A stretch of DNA of 33,479 bases, taken from contig PUMZ01000344.1 in assembly GCA_003551565.1 (NCBI GenBank), forward strand, positions 1-33,479. Direction: 5' to 3'. This stretch comes from Candidatus Brocadiaceae bacterium (GTDB lineage: Bacteria; Planctomycetota; Brocadiia; SM23-32). Shown here piece after piece: positions 24,925 through 31,720 of this stretch (its first letter is position 1; every line of letters begins with the position of its first letter). The notes beneath the pieces were generated by a model, which made no database searches, was not told the DNA's origin, and saw only the letters and a program-made list of their open reading frames with translations. Both the position numbers and the translations under genes were made by a program.

Positions 24925-25009
24925 CCGCCGCATCCCGAACCATAAAAGATACAGGTAGACGGCAAGACCGGACGCACGCAACAACATGAGCCCCGGCTGC
25001 AACAAACAG

Positions 25010-25047
25010 AAAAACTCCACGGGCCGCCCATCCGGGGTCCCGTGGAG
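25010..25047 (-). terminator. Rho-independent terminator for the minus-strand lipoprotein genes
   Basis: On the minus strand, CTCCACGGG, 15 bases, CCCGTGGAG forms a perfect 9-base stem immediately followed by TTTTT. It lies about 100 bases past the stop of the small lipoprotein gene. In the other direction it has no T-run, so it serves only the minus strand. Confidence 0.8.
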
Positions 25048-25147
25048 ATCTTGGCGATAAAACCTGTTGGAAACTTTACCGCGCTCTCTTCTCTCCCCGC
25101 CACAGCTGCCCGTGGGCGCGCCGGGCGGGCGAGGCCATTTCTGTGAA

Positions 25148-25324
25148 TTACTCGAGCAAATCGTCCAGTCCATCGTCCGGTTCTTCCGGCTCCTCGACGG
25201 GCTCCGGCGGCTCAAGCGGCTCCGGCTCGTCCGGGCACCCGGTCAGCAGTACAGGTGCGGCAGCGAGAGCGACAACGAACATGCCTGCGGTCAAGAGCGA
25301 CAACACTTTCTTCTTCAAAGACAT
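25148..25324 (-). CDS. Small acidic lipoprotein
   Basis: This is a 58-residue precursor. It starts MSLKKK, continues with a hydrophobic core (VLSLLTAGMFVVALAAAPV) and ends the signal at a clear lipobox, LLTGC (Cys near residue 29). The mature part is only about 29 residues and almost entirely Pro, Glu and Asp (PEPLEPPEPVEEPEEPDD). ATG 25324 has AGGAGGAGCAGGT directly upstream; the track start at 25375 would place 17 residues before this site. It was missed as a short gene. It follows the larger lipoprotein gene on the same strand by 92 bases and precedes the terminator at 25010. Function unknown; short acidic lipoproteins may be surface decorations or entericidin-like. Confidence 0.75.
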   Translation of the reverse strand: MSLKKKVLSLLTAGMFVVALAAAPVLLTGCPDEPEPLEPPEPVEEPEEPDDGLDDLLE

Positions 25325-25416
25325 ACCTGCTCCTCCTTGCAAAAAAGTAACGTTGCGAACTCCATCATTACACATGGACCCAAAGGTAAGGCATTATTCA
25401 CCGTCCGGTCATGATG

Positions 25417-26304
25417 TCATTGGACCGGGGGCGCCTCACCTTCTTCCGGCATCCTGACCGGTGGCCCGGCCTCGGCCCCCTCCTGCTCTTTTTCCTCCAG
25501 CCAGGCCTGGTCAACGTCCACCTCGGCCGCTTCATACAGCTCCCGCACGTACCGGGCGCCCTTCTCCTGCCTTTCCTGCTGTTCCAGCATCTGCTCGAGC
25601 TGGGGCTTTATTTCATCGAACGCGGTACCTTCGGGCATCATATGCTCGTATTCATCATAAAGCGCCCTCAGCTCTTCGTCGGAAAAATCCAGTTCACCGA
25701 GGACTTCCTCGTCCAGAAGGGCCGTGGTGAGAGCATAATTTTCGATCACTTCCCGATCCAGCTCTTCCACCACTTCCGGGGACGCCTCAAGCTCGGCGAT
25801 GAGCTCCTTGTAAGCCGCAGACTCCTGGATCTCTTTTTCCCGGGCTTTCTGCAGGAGCAGCTCCTGCCGGATCAGATCGTCAAGCAACCGGTGCTGCTGG
25901 TGCTGAATCTGTTGTTGATGTTGAGGCGGGTAAAGCGCGAACTCATCATAAAGGTCCTGCAACAGGATATCTTCTCCGTTAACCGTTGCCAGCACGGTGT
26001 CCGGTGCGCGGTCGGGATCTTCAATATCGATCTCTTCCGGTTCCGGCGCCGCACCTTCAAACATATCAAACTCCTCTGCTTCCGCACCTTCCTGTTCGGG
26101 CGCGGGACTCACCTGCCCGTCGTCGGGCCGCTCTTCCCCTTGCTCGATCCCGAACTCTCCGGTTCCTCCGGTGGCGTCCACCGGCTCAACAGGCTCGCAG
26201 CCTGCCAGAAGTGAAATTCCAAATAACGATGCGACAATACCGCCTGCAATAAGTTTTACTCCTTTACATCCGCTAAAAATGGCTGAAACCTCCTGTTTGT
26301 TCAA
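25417..26304 (-). CDS. Lipoprotein with SurA-N-like chaperone domain
   Basis: The frame gives 295 residues: a signal peptide ending in the lipobox SLLAGC (about residue 36), an acidic Pro/Glu/Gly-rich linker, then from about residue 105 a helical domain beginning TVLATVNGEDILLQDLYDE. This is the usual opening of SurA/PrsA-type chaperones. The Gln/His run HQQQIQHQQH and paired helices follow, ending without a recognisable parvulin isomerase domain. It probably acts as a membrane-anchored periplasmic chaperone or holdase. The start is uncertain. The track start is a TTG at 26304 with no ribosome-binding site. An ideal AGGAGG lies eight bases before an in-frame ATT at 26280, which would give a better-proportioned signal peptide. 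Confidence 0.7.
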   Translation of the reverse strand: MNKQEVSAIFSGCKGVKLIAGGIVASLFGISLLAGCEPVEPVDATGGTGEFGIEQGEERPDDGQVSPAPEQEGAEAEEFDMFEGAAPEPEEIDIEDPDRAPDTVLATVNGEDILLQDLYDEFALYPPQHQQQIQHQQHRLLDDLIRQELLLQKAREKEIQESAAYKELIAELEASPEVVEELDREVIENYALTTALLDEEVLGELDFSDEELRALYDEYEHMMPEGTAFDEIKPQLEQMLEQQERQEKGARYVRELYEAAEVDVDQAWLEEKEQEGAEAGPPVRMPEEGEAPPVQ

Positions 26305-26349
26305 TGATCGTCTTGATGCTCGTTCCGAAGTTCTCCACTCCCCTCCGCC

Positions 26350-26375
26350 CCGCGGGGAAACGCCTTCCCCCGCGG
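26350..26375 (-). promoter_or_regulatory. Perfect 8-bp GC hairpin upstream of the lipoprotein gene
   Basis: CCGCGGGG, 10 bases, CCCCGCGG. It lies about 45-70 bases upstream of the lipoprotein frame and would form a very stable stem in its leader. No T-run follows on either strand, so it is not a simple terminator. Confidence 0.45.
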
Positions 26376-26610
26376 CATGGGCTTGCGTAAAAACATTGGA
26401 CTGAACTTAACCCTTAAGCATCACATGTCTTCACCTCCATGCGTTGCGGTTTCCAGAGTGCCGGCACCATCCCTGTTAGGGTGTTAGTGTGCATCCACGC
26501 ATGCAAGTTCAATGCTTTTGCCAAAAAATGCAATGGCTTTCACTGCAAAAGTGCCATTTTACAGAGAGAAAGGACTCCTGTCAAACAAACGTAAATATTC
26601 AGTAAACCAC

Positions 26611-26769
26611 GATGTGGCAGAAAGCAAACGCCGCCTGCCTGTGCGTACGCACCTGTCTGCGTCGCGGAAGCGACAGGCAGGCGCAGACAGGTAGCGCCGG
26701 GCGACCGGAGGAAGCCCGGGGTAACGGGAAGAGCACAAAAAAACAGCCCCGCAAGGGGCGAAACAAAAT
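26611..26769 (+). repeat. Dispersed intergenic repeat, short copy
   Basis: This is the same three blocks as 21401-21631 in the same order and orientation. The 41-base hairpin block (26650-26690) is identical over its length as far as can be read by eye, and CCGCAAGGGGCGAAACAAAA recurs at 26749. Only six bases separate the first two blocks here, against about 75 in the other copy. Confidence 0.75.
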
Positions 26770-26789
26770 CCGGAAGCGAAGGTTGTCAC

Positions 26790-26802
26790 GCCCCTCCGGG
26801 GC
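26790..26802. repeat. REP-like palindrome GCCCCTCCGGGGC
   Basis: This short GC palindrome sits 20 bases past the dispersed repeat and belongs with the elements at 14511 and 26869. Confidence 0.4.
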
Positions 26803-26868
26803 TGGGCATGGATAAGCAATACGGTTCCCCGCGGCTCACTCCGTTCACCGCGGGCTATGTATGTTGCC

Positions 26869-26889
26869 GCCCCTGCCGGGGCTCACTAC
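26869..26889. repeat. REP-like palindrome GCCCCTGCCGGGGC followed by TCACTAC
   Basis: It shares both the palindrome and the trailing TCACTAC with the element at 14511. A CCGCGG pair at 26828 and 26847 flanks it on the left. Confidence 0.45.
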
Positions 26890-26967
26890 AAAAGAGGCCA
26901 GAGGTTGCCTTTGGTTTATGGAATATGCGGGCTGGAAGACAAACAGTCTGTCCCGTTTTTGAAAAAG

Positions 26968-29832
26968 TTATTCCTTCTCAAGAAAGCTCTGCACATCGTT
27001 GATCAGTTCTTCCCGGCGCTTGTACACCCTGTGCGGTGTGGACAGATCGCTCAGGAAACTGCGCCCGTAGGACTTCGTCACCAGGCGCCTGTCGGTGACT
27101 ACGACCACCCCCCGGTCGGTGCGGTGGCGGATCAGCCGCCCGAAGCCCTGACGGAAGTTGATAACGGCCTCCGGCAAAGTATAGTGGCGGAAGGGGTCCG
27201 TATGGTTCTCGCGCAGGTGCTGAATTCTGCCCTGTACCAGCGGGTCGGTGAAGACATGAAAAGGCAGTTTCGTAACCACCAGGCAGCTCAAACTCTCACC
27301 GAGCACGTCCACCCCCTCCCAGAAGCTCTGCGTGCCCAGCAACACAGAGCCGATGTTCTCCTTAAACCGCGCCGTCAGGCTCCGCCTGCTGCCGTCTCTG
27401 CCCTGCGCCAGCAGAGGAACGCCCACACCCTCGAGGGGGCGCTTTATGCGCTCATAAACCTTATTGAGCAGTGAATAGGAGGTGAACAACACCAGCGAAC
27501 GGCCGGCAGTCCCGCGCAACAGGTCGATCAGGAACGAGGAAAGCTCTTCATCATACGAGGCATCACGCCGCCCCCCGGCATCGGGCAGGAACGTGGGCAC
27601 ACATAACCTCGTCTGGCGTGCGAAGTCAAACGGTGAGCCGAACGCCGCACAGGACAGACGTTCCGGGCTCAGGCGCCCGGCGCCGAGCCGCTCTTTGATG
27701 TAATCGAACCCGCCCTCGACCCTGAGAGTGGCGGAAGTCATAATGACCGAGCGCATCTCATCGAAGAAAAAGGTGCGCATAAAATCCCCCACCTCCAGCG
27801 GTGCCGCCCGCAGGGTAAAGTAGTTCCGTCTTCCGCCTCCGCTGCGCTGAAGCCAGTAGACGTGGTTCTCCCCCTCCCTCTTCAGAATAAACTCCAGCCC
27901 CGCCGCCGCGTCCCGGAGGCGCCGGTTCTGGGCGGCCAGGTCCATGGCAAATTCGGGAATTGTTTCATGGCACTCGCTGTTTTCTTCCAGGCATTCGACG
28001 AGGTTCTTGACCCGCTCCTGCAGTTTCCGGCAGGCCGCATCCACCCGGGCGGCCGTTTCGCCGATCAGGCCCGTTTCCGTCACCTCCGGCCTGCACCTGT
28101 CCAGCAGGATTTTGTCCTCTGCGGGCGGCAGAGGATCGAACGGCCCGGACAACATATCGAAAAATCCGCGCACCTCCTGCCCGAGCTCCTCGACCCCCTC
28201 CACAACGCCCTGCGCCATTTCCAGAGCGGTCTCCCGCGAAAGAGCCCCGCTCTCGGGGAGGTGTTTGCTGATAAGACCTATCAGCGTGGACACCATCCCG
28301 ACACCGGAGCCGTCCCTGCGCCTGCGCCAGAGTCGGCGGCAGATACGGTAAAACGTGAAGCTGTCGACATCCACCGCCACGGCTTCGGTGGCAACGTCCT
28401 CGATGTTATGGGCTTCATCGAAGACGATACAACGCTCGCGCGGCAAATGGGGCCTGTCCAGAGCAACATCGGCAAAGGCAAGGGCGTGGTTGACCACGAT
28501 GATGTCGGAGAGCTGCGCCAGAGCGCGCGCCCGCCTGACGAAGCATTTGTTGATGTATCGGCAGCCCCGGCCCATGCATTCGTCGCCGCCGGCGGTCACC
28601 AGTGCCGACAGCGCCCCGGCCCCGGACTGCTGCAGAAATGCCGAACATTCAGATATGTCCCCGGTCCGCGTCGATGTGGCCCAGCCGACCAGGGGCATAA
28701 CGGCGGCCGCTTCCTGCGGAGCGGACAGCTCCCGGTCATGGTACCGGATCAGATTGAGGAACCTGCGCACGCACAGGTAGTTGCTTCGTCCTTTCAAAAG
28801 GGCTGTTTGAAACCGTCCGCCCAGCAGCTTTTTCAGAAAAGGCAGATCTTTCCCGTGCAGCTGCTCCTGGAGATTCTTGGTGTTTGTCGAGACGATGACC
28901 TTATCGTCATTTTGGCGCGCCCAGGCGATGATCGGCAGCAGGTAGGCCATCGATTTGCCGATCCCCGTGCCGGCCTCACACATCAGGTGCCTGCCGTGGT
29001 TCAAAGCATCGCAGACGGACTCCGCCATTCCGATCTGTTCTTCACGCGGTTCGAAATTCCCGAGATTGCGCCCCACGGCCCCGTCTTTTGCGAACATAGC
29101 GCATATCTTCTGCGTATCGACAGGCGCATCCCGCCGCTCCGGCGTCTGGAACTGCTGCGCTTCTTTGAAAATCCGTTCATGGTTCTTGAAAACACTGCCC
29201 AGCCCCGGTTCTCCCCCGTCCGAGAGGACAAATCCGGCTTTTTTGTCGGCGGCCTTTCCGAGCACATCCGCCAGGGGCGAGTCCGCCGCCATCGCCAGCT
29301 CGCTCAGGGCGACCAGCGCAGGCCCCGGCAGGTTGCGCATTTCCACAACCAAAGCGTCCCAGACGCTGCGGGTCAGGCGAGCCAGTCCGGGACTTCCCGG
29401 CATTTCAGGCGGCTCGATATGCAGTTCCCCTGCTACAGAGGCGAGGGAATAATCGGAACACCGGGGCAGCACGATTTCGGCCAGCTCCCGGCTGTCAATA
29501 ACCTGCCGGGGCGGGTGCAGGTTCGAAGCTTCGAGGAACTCCAGAAAGACGGCGGCATGATGCACGACGGTGGGTTCGTCGCCAAGCTCGGAAAGCATCG
29601 CCTCCAGGGCGTTCCGCGGCCCGCCTTGTCCTGCCGGGGGCTGATCCCCCGTCGCGGTTGATCCCCGCCCGGCCCGTGGAGATCCCGCCGCATCGGCCGG
29701 AAAGCGCTTGCACTCCACATCTCCACCCTCCGGATCAACGCGAACTAAAGCGCTCTCGAGTATGCAGTCATCGCCGGCCAGGGGCCCTGATGTGATATAG
29801 GAAAGGAAGTTGCATTGATTTGTTTTGCTCAT
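26968..29832 (-). CDS. dinG: DinG-type ATP-dependent helicase with degenerate exonuclease-like N-terminus
   Basis: This 954-residue superfamily 2 (XPD/DinG) helicase probably unwinds DNA 5' to 3' during repair. Visible motifs are Walker A CEAGTGIGKS (about residue 285), Cys residues of an iron-sulfur domain in NYLCVRR and ECMGRGCRYINKC (about 352-427), the DEAH box VFDEAHNI (about 470), TSATL (about 697), GTQSFWEGVD and INFRQGFGRLIR. Residues about 20-200 follow the layout of the DnaQ-like exonuclease found in Gram-positive DinG (VVHHAAVFLEFL, VIDSRELAEIVLP), but most acidic catalytic residues are missing, so nuclease activity is unlikely. It starts ten bases after the argJ stop on the same strand, so translation may be coupled to argJ. 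The ribosome-binding site is weak. Confidence 0.9.
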   Translation of the reverse strand: MSKTNQCNFLSYITSGPLAGDDCILESALVRVDPEGGDVECKRFPADAAGSPRAGRGSTATGDQPPAGQGGPRNALEAMLSELGDEPTVVHHAAVFLEFLEASNLHPPRQVIDSRELAEIVLPRCSDYSLASVAGELHIEPPEMPGSPGLARLTRSVWDALVVEMRNLPGPALVALSELAMAADSPLADVLGKAADKKAGFVLSDGGEPGLGSVFKNHERIFKEAQQFQTPERRDAPVDTQKICAMFAKDGAVGRNLGNFEPREEQIGMAESVCDALNHGRHLMCEAGTGIGKSMAYLLPIIAWARQNDDKVIVSTNTKNLQEQLHGKDLPFLKKLLGGRFQTALLKGRSNYLCVRRFLNLIRYHDRELSAPQEAAAVMPLVGWATSTRTGDISECSAFLQQSGAGALSALVTAGGDECMGRGCRYINKCFVRRARALAQLSDIIVVNHALAFADVALDRPHLPRERCIVFDEAHNIEDVATEAVAVDVDSFTFYRICRRLWRRRRDGSGVGMVSTLIGLISKHLPESGALSRETALEMAQGVVEGVEELGQEVRGFFDMLSGPFDPLPPAEDKILLDRCRPEVTETGLIGETAARVDAACRKLQERVKNLVECLEENSECHETIPEFAMDLAAQNRRLRDAAAGLEFILKREGENHVYWLQRSGGGRRNYFTLRAAPLEVGDFMRTFFFDEMRSVIMTSATLRVEGGFDYIKERLGAGRLSPERLSCAAFGSPFDFARQTRLCVPTFLPDAGGRRDASYDEELSSFLIDLLRGTAGRSLVLFTSYSLLNKVYERIKRPLEGVGVPLLAQGRDGSRRSLTARFKENIGSVLLGTQSFWEGVDVLGESLSCLVVTKLPFHVFTDPLVQGRIQHLRENHTDPFRHYTLPEAVINFRQGFGRLIRHRTDRGVVVVTDRRLVTKSYGRSFLSDLSTPHRVYKRREELINDVQSFLEKE

Positions 29833-29842
29833 TCAGAGTCGT

Positions 29843-31039
29843 TCAGGTATGGTAGTCGGCATTGATCTCGACATATTTTTTCGAAAGATCGCATGTCCAC
29901 ACCGACGCAGCCGCCCGGCCGGCGCCCAGGTTGATTTCTATCCGCACCTCATCTTTTTTCAGTTCCTCGCAGGCGTTCTCGCCCGTCGGGATCCCATTGC
30001 TCAACACCCGTACGTCTCCCAGCAGCAGTCCGGCATCGCCGGGATCGAACTTCGCCCCGCTCCGGCCGGCCGCGCAGACGATCCGCCCCCAATTGGGGTC
30101 CTCGCCATGTACGGCGCATTTGACCAGCAGGGAGTTGGCGATGGATTTTGCCACTTTGACCGCCTCGCGGCGGTTCCTGGCGCCGGACGCCCGGACCACG
30201 ATCAGTTTTGTGGCTCCTTCGCCGTCGGCCGCGATCTGCATCGAGAGATCCCGCATCAGATGGAACAAAGCATCCGCAAATTTCCTCTTCGCTCCGGCAT
30301 TGGTCCGTACCGCCGCCCTGCCGCTGGAAACGAGAAAAACGCTGTCGTTGGTGCTTGCATCCCCATCGACGGTTATCATGTTGAAGGTCTCCTCCACACA
30401 TCGTTTCAGGAGATCATGCAGTTCGTGGGCGCCGGCCGGCATATCGGTCGTAACAAACGCCAGCATCGTGGCCATATCCGGTGCGATCATCCCGGATCCC
30501 TTCGCCATCGCGCCGATCGAGACGGGGACTCCTCCGCATTCAAACCTTACGGCGCAGGACTTCGGGCGGGTGTCGGTGGTCATGATCGCTTTTTCGGCAT
30601 TTCTTGCCGACAGGCCGGCAGCGGAGAGCGTCGCAAACGCTTCCCGGAGACCCTGTTCCACCCGGGTCATGGGCAGGGGTCTTCCGATGATGCCGGTGGA
30701 AGCCACGCCCACCTGTTCGGGCCGGCAGCCGGCCAGGGACGCTACGGTTTTTGCCATCTGTGCGGCATCCCTGCTCCCCTGTGCTCCCGTACATGCGTTG
30801 GCGTTTCCGCTGCAGACGGCGATCGCCCGGAGGCTGTCGGAGGGCAGGATCGACCGGGACCATGCCACCGGCGGGGCGGCGAAGAGGTTCCGGGTAAAGA
30901 CCCCGGCCGCGCTGAGTTCCTCTTCACCCATCAGCAGCGCTATATCCGGTTCACCGGCGGTCTCTTTCAATCCGCAGGAACTCGACCCGGCCCGGAACCC
31001 CGGCGGCGTCAGAACGGAACCGTCCTTTATACATTCCAT
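29843..31039 (-). CDS. argJ: Bifunctional ornithine acetyltransferase / N-acetylglutamate synthase
   Basis: This 398-residue enzyme moves the acetyl group from N-acetylornithine to glutamate in the cyclic arginine pathway. The self-cleavage site is in KGSGMIAPDMATMLAF, with the nucleophilic Thr near residue 190 that becomes the N-terminus of the beta chain. Other family patterns are STGIIGRPLPM, TVDGDASTNDSVF, HGEDPNWGRI and the C-terminal NADYHT. ATG 31039 has AGGGAG nine bases upstream. Whether it also makes acetylglutamate from acetyl-CoA cannot be told. It leads a likely argJ-dinG operon, with a 16-codon ORF and a tRNA-Arg-like gene immediately upstream. Confidence 0.95.
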   Translation of the reverse strand: MECIKDGSVLTPPGFRAGSSSCGLKETAGEPDIALLMGEEELSAAGVFTRNLFAAPPVAWSRSILPSDSLRAIAVCSGNANACTGAQGSRDAAQMAKTVASLAGCRPEQVGVASTGIIGRPLPMTRVEQGLREAFATLSAAGLSARNAEKAIMTTDTRPKSCAVRFECGGVPVSIGAMAKGSGMIAPDMATMLAFVTTDMPAGAHELHDLLKRCVEETFNMITVDGDASTNDSVFLVSSGRAAVRTNAGAKRKFADALFHLMRDLSMQIAADGEGATKLIVVRASGARNRREAVKVAKSIANSLLVKCAVHGEDPNWGRIVCAAGRSGAKFDPGDAGLLLGDVRVLSNGIPTGENACEELKKDEVRIEINLGAGRAAASVWTCDLSKKYVEINADYHT

Positions 31040-31059
31040 GACTGATGCTCCCTATTCTT

Positions 31060-31110
31060 TCAGACCGTTCCGCACGCAACCCCTTTCCCGCCATCCGCCG
31101 GGCGGGCCAT
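31060..31110 (-). CDS. Possible 16-residue leader peptide before argJ
   Basis: ATG 31110 is preceded by AGGAG with a six-base spacing, a better ribosome-binding site than that of argJ itself. The frame encodes MARPADGGKGVACGTV and stops 20 bases before the argJ start, in another frame. It has one Arg only, so arginine-sensing attenuation is not obvious. It may be a chance ORF. Confidence 0.3.
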   Translation of the reverse strand: MARPADGGKGVACGTV

Positions 31111-31149
31111 GAGGTTCTCCTGTGAAAGCAATGCCGGGGCTTTGAAGGG

Positions 31150-31225
31150 TGGTACGCCCGAGAGGGTTCGAACCCCTAACCTGCGGTTCCGTAGACCGCC
31201 AAGGCTCTCCCCTAAGCACCTGCAT
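31150..31225 (-). tRNA. tRNA-Arg(ACG)-like gene with encoded CCA and degenerate 5' half
   Basis: The 3' half is tRNA-like. It has an anticodon arm GCGGT-CTACGGA-ACCGC with anticodon ACG, a five-base variable loop AGGTT, and a T arm AGGGG-TTCGAAC-CCTCT. These are followed by CGGGCGT, discriminator A and encoded CCA. Total length 76 is normal. The 5' half is poor: the acceptor strand ATGCAGG gives two mismatches and a wobble against CGGGCGT, and no canonical D arm forms in register (a GCTT/GAGC pairing exists but displaced). It is either a decayed tRNA-Arg or a 3' fragment left by integration. The T loop alone strongly supports a tRNA origin. Confidence 0.6.
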
Positions 31226-31235
31226 AACTGCATCC

Positions 31236-31260
31236 TACAACATGGAAAAAAACTGTTGTA
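31236..31260. repeat. 7-bp inverted repeat beside the tRNA-like gene
   Basis: TACAACA, 11 bases, TGTTGTA, starting ten bases upstream of the tRNA-like 5' end. It could be an integrase arm or operator site, or a weak hairpin. Confidence 0.35.
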
Positions 31261-31403
31261 TGCGCATTTGACTGCTTTTTGTGCAGATTATCCCTTATGT
31301 TGACGGCTCAACTGTCACGTATTCCGGCTTTTTTTCAGTGCACCTGTCAACCTATCCGGCAGGTTCAACACTTAAAAATACGGCCTATCCTACTCCCACC
31401 TGA

Positions 31404-31419
31404 GAGTCCAATTGGACTC
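31404..31419. promoter_or_regulatory. 16-bp perfect palindrome GAGTCCAATTGGACTC
   Basis: This uninterrupted two-fold symmetric site lies about 55 bases downstream of the minus-strand promoter at 31471. It is typical in form of a dimeric repressor or a restriction-modification control-type operator. No regulator gene is in view. Confidence 0.4.
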
Positions 31420-31470
31420 GCAACACCGGAACAAATCCTTGCATTTTTCTGCCAATCGGATTCGATCCGT

Positions 31471-31499
31471 ATTATACCACATTCAGCCGCCACTTGCAC
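31471..31499 (-). promoter_or_regulatory. Extended -10 promoter (TGGTATAAT) on the minus strand
   Basis: Minus strand: GTGCAA, 17 bases, TATAAT, with TGn directly before the -10. It reads towards the tRNA-like gene and argJ. The -35 is poor but the -10 is perfect. Confidence 0.5.
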
Positions 31500-31618
31500 C
31501 TCGACGCCACGCCCGAAAAAGCACAATACGGACAAGGATAAATCTTCGGGAATTATAACCGAGGTGCCCTACCCCCTTGCACCATTCAAAGATCGCCTTG
31601 TGAGCGATTCTGTGGGGG
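31496..31618. repeat. Cluster of nested inverted repeats
   Basis: GCACCTCG (31496) pairs with CGAGGTGC (31560) and encloses CCCGAA (31512) with TTCGGG (31545). Next to it, CCCCC (31572) pairs with GGGGG (31614) and encloses ATCGC (31592) with GCGAT (31604). The nested order suggests a folded RNA or a multi-site protein target. Strand is unknown. Confidence 0.4.
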
Positions 31619-31685
31619 CTCAGGGGGAAGCCAGTGCCTGTCCCGAGAGGTCAGAAAGGTGCAGCATGAGAGCCGCATCCAGCCC

Positions 31686-31714
31686 TTGACAACCGGGATA
31701 TTTTGACGTATGTT
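31686..31714 (+). promoter_or_regulatory. Strong sigma70-type promoter TTGACA-N17-TATGTT
   Basis: A perfect -35 and four-of-six -10 with ideal 17-base spacing. The nearest downstream event is not a normal gene but the stem-loop region ending in the terminator at 31881. Confidence 0.6.
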
Positions 31715-31720
31715 CGGTCG

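Larger units (their letters stand above)
26305..26967. other. 663-base intergenic region rich in repeats
   Basis: This gap lies between dinG (whose 3' end is at 26968) and the lipoprotein gene on the minus strand. It contains the leader hairpin at 26350-26375, a minus-strand GGAGGTGAAGAC-ATG-TGA near 26420-26440, the dispersed repeat (26611-26769), and two REP-like palindromes (26790, 26869). No credible gene is seen. Confidence 0.6.

Noticed and set aside
21401-26769. CRISPR array
   Set aside because: The repeats are few, long, kilobases apart and differ internally; there are no regular spacers.
27862-31112. Long plus-strand ORFs opposite dinG and argJ (27862-29661, 29825-31045, 29862-31112)
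   Set aside because: The minus strand encodes motif-complete DinG and ArgJ. The plus frames are shadows with no domain pattern.
31611-31680. Possible SRP (4.5S) RNA, because of GGGGGCTC and AGGTCAGAAAGG...GCAGC
   Set aside because: The conserved GGAA tetraloop stem and AGCAGCC strand of the SRP domain are absent, and no 3' closing strand for GGGGGCTC is found.
31279-31689. 136-codon plus-strand ORF in the gene-poor region
   Set aside because: No ribosome-binding site, crosses several inverted repeats and a perfect palindrome, and shows no coding-like composition.
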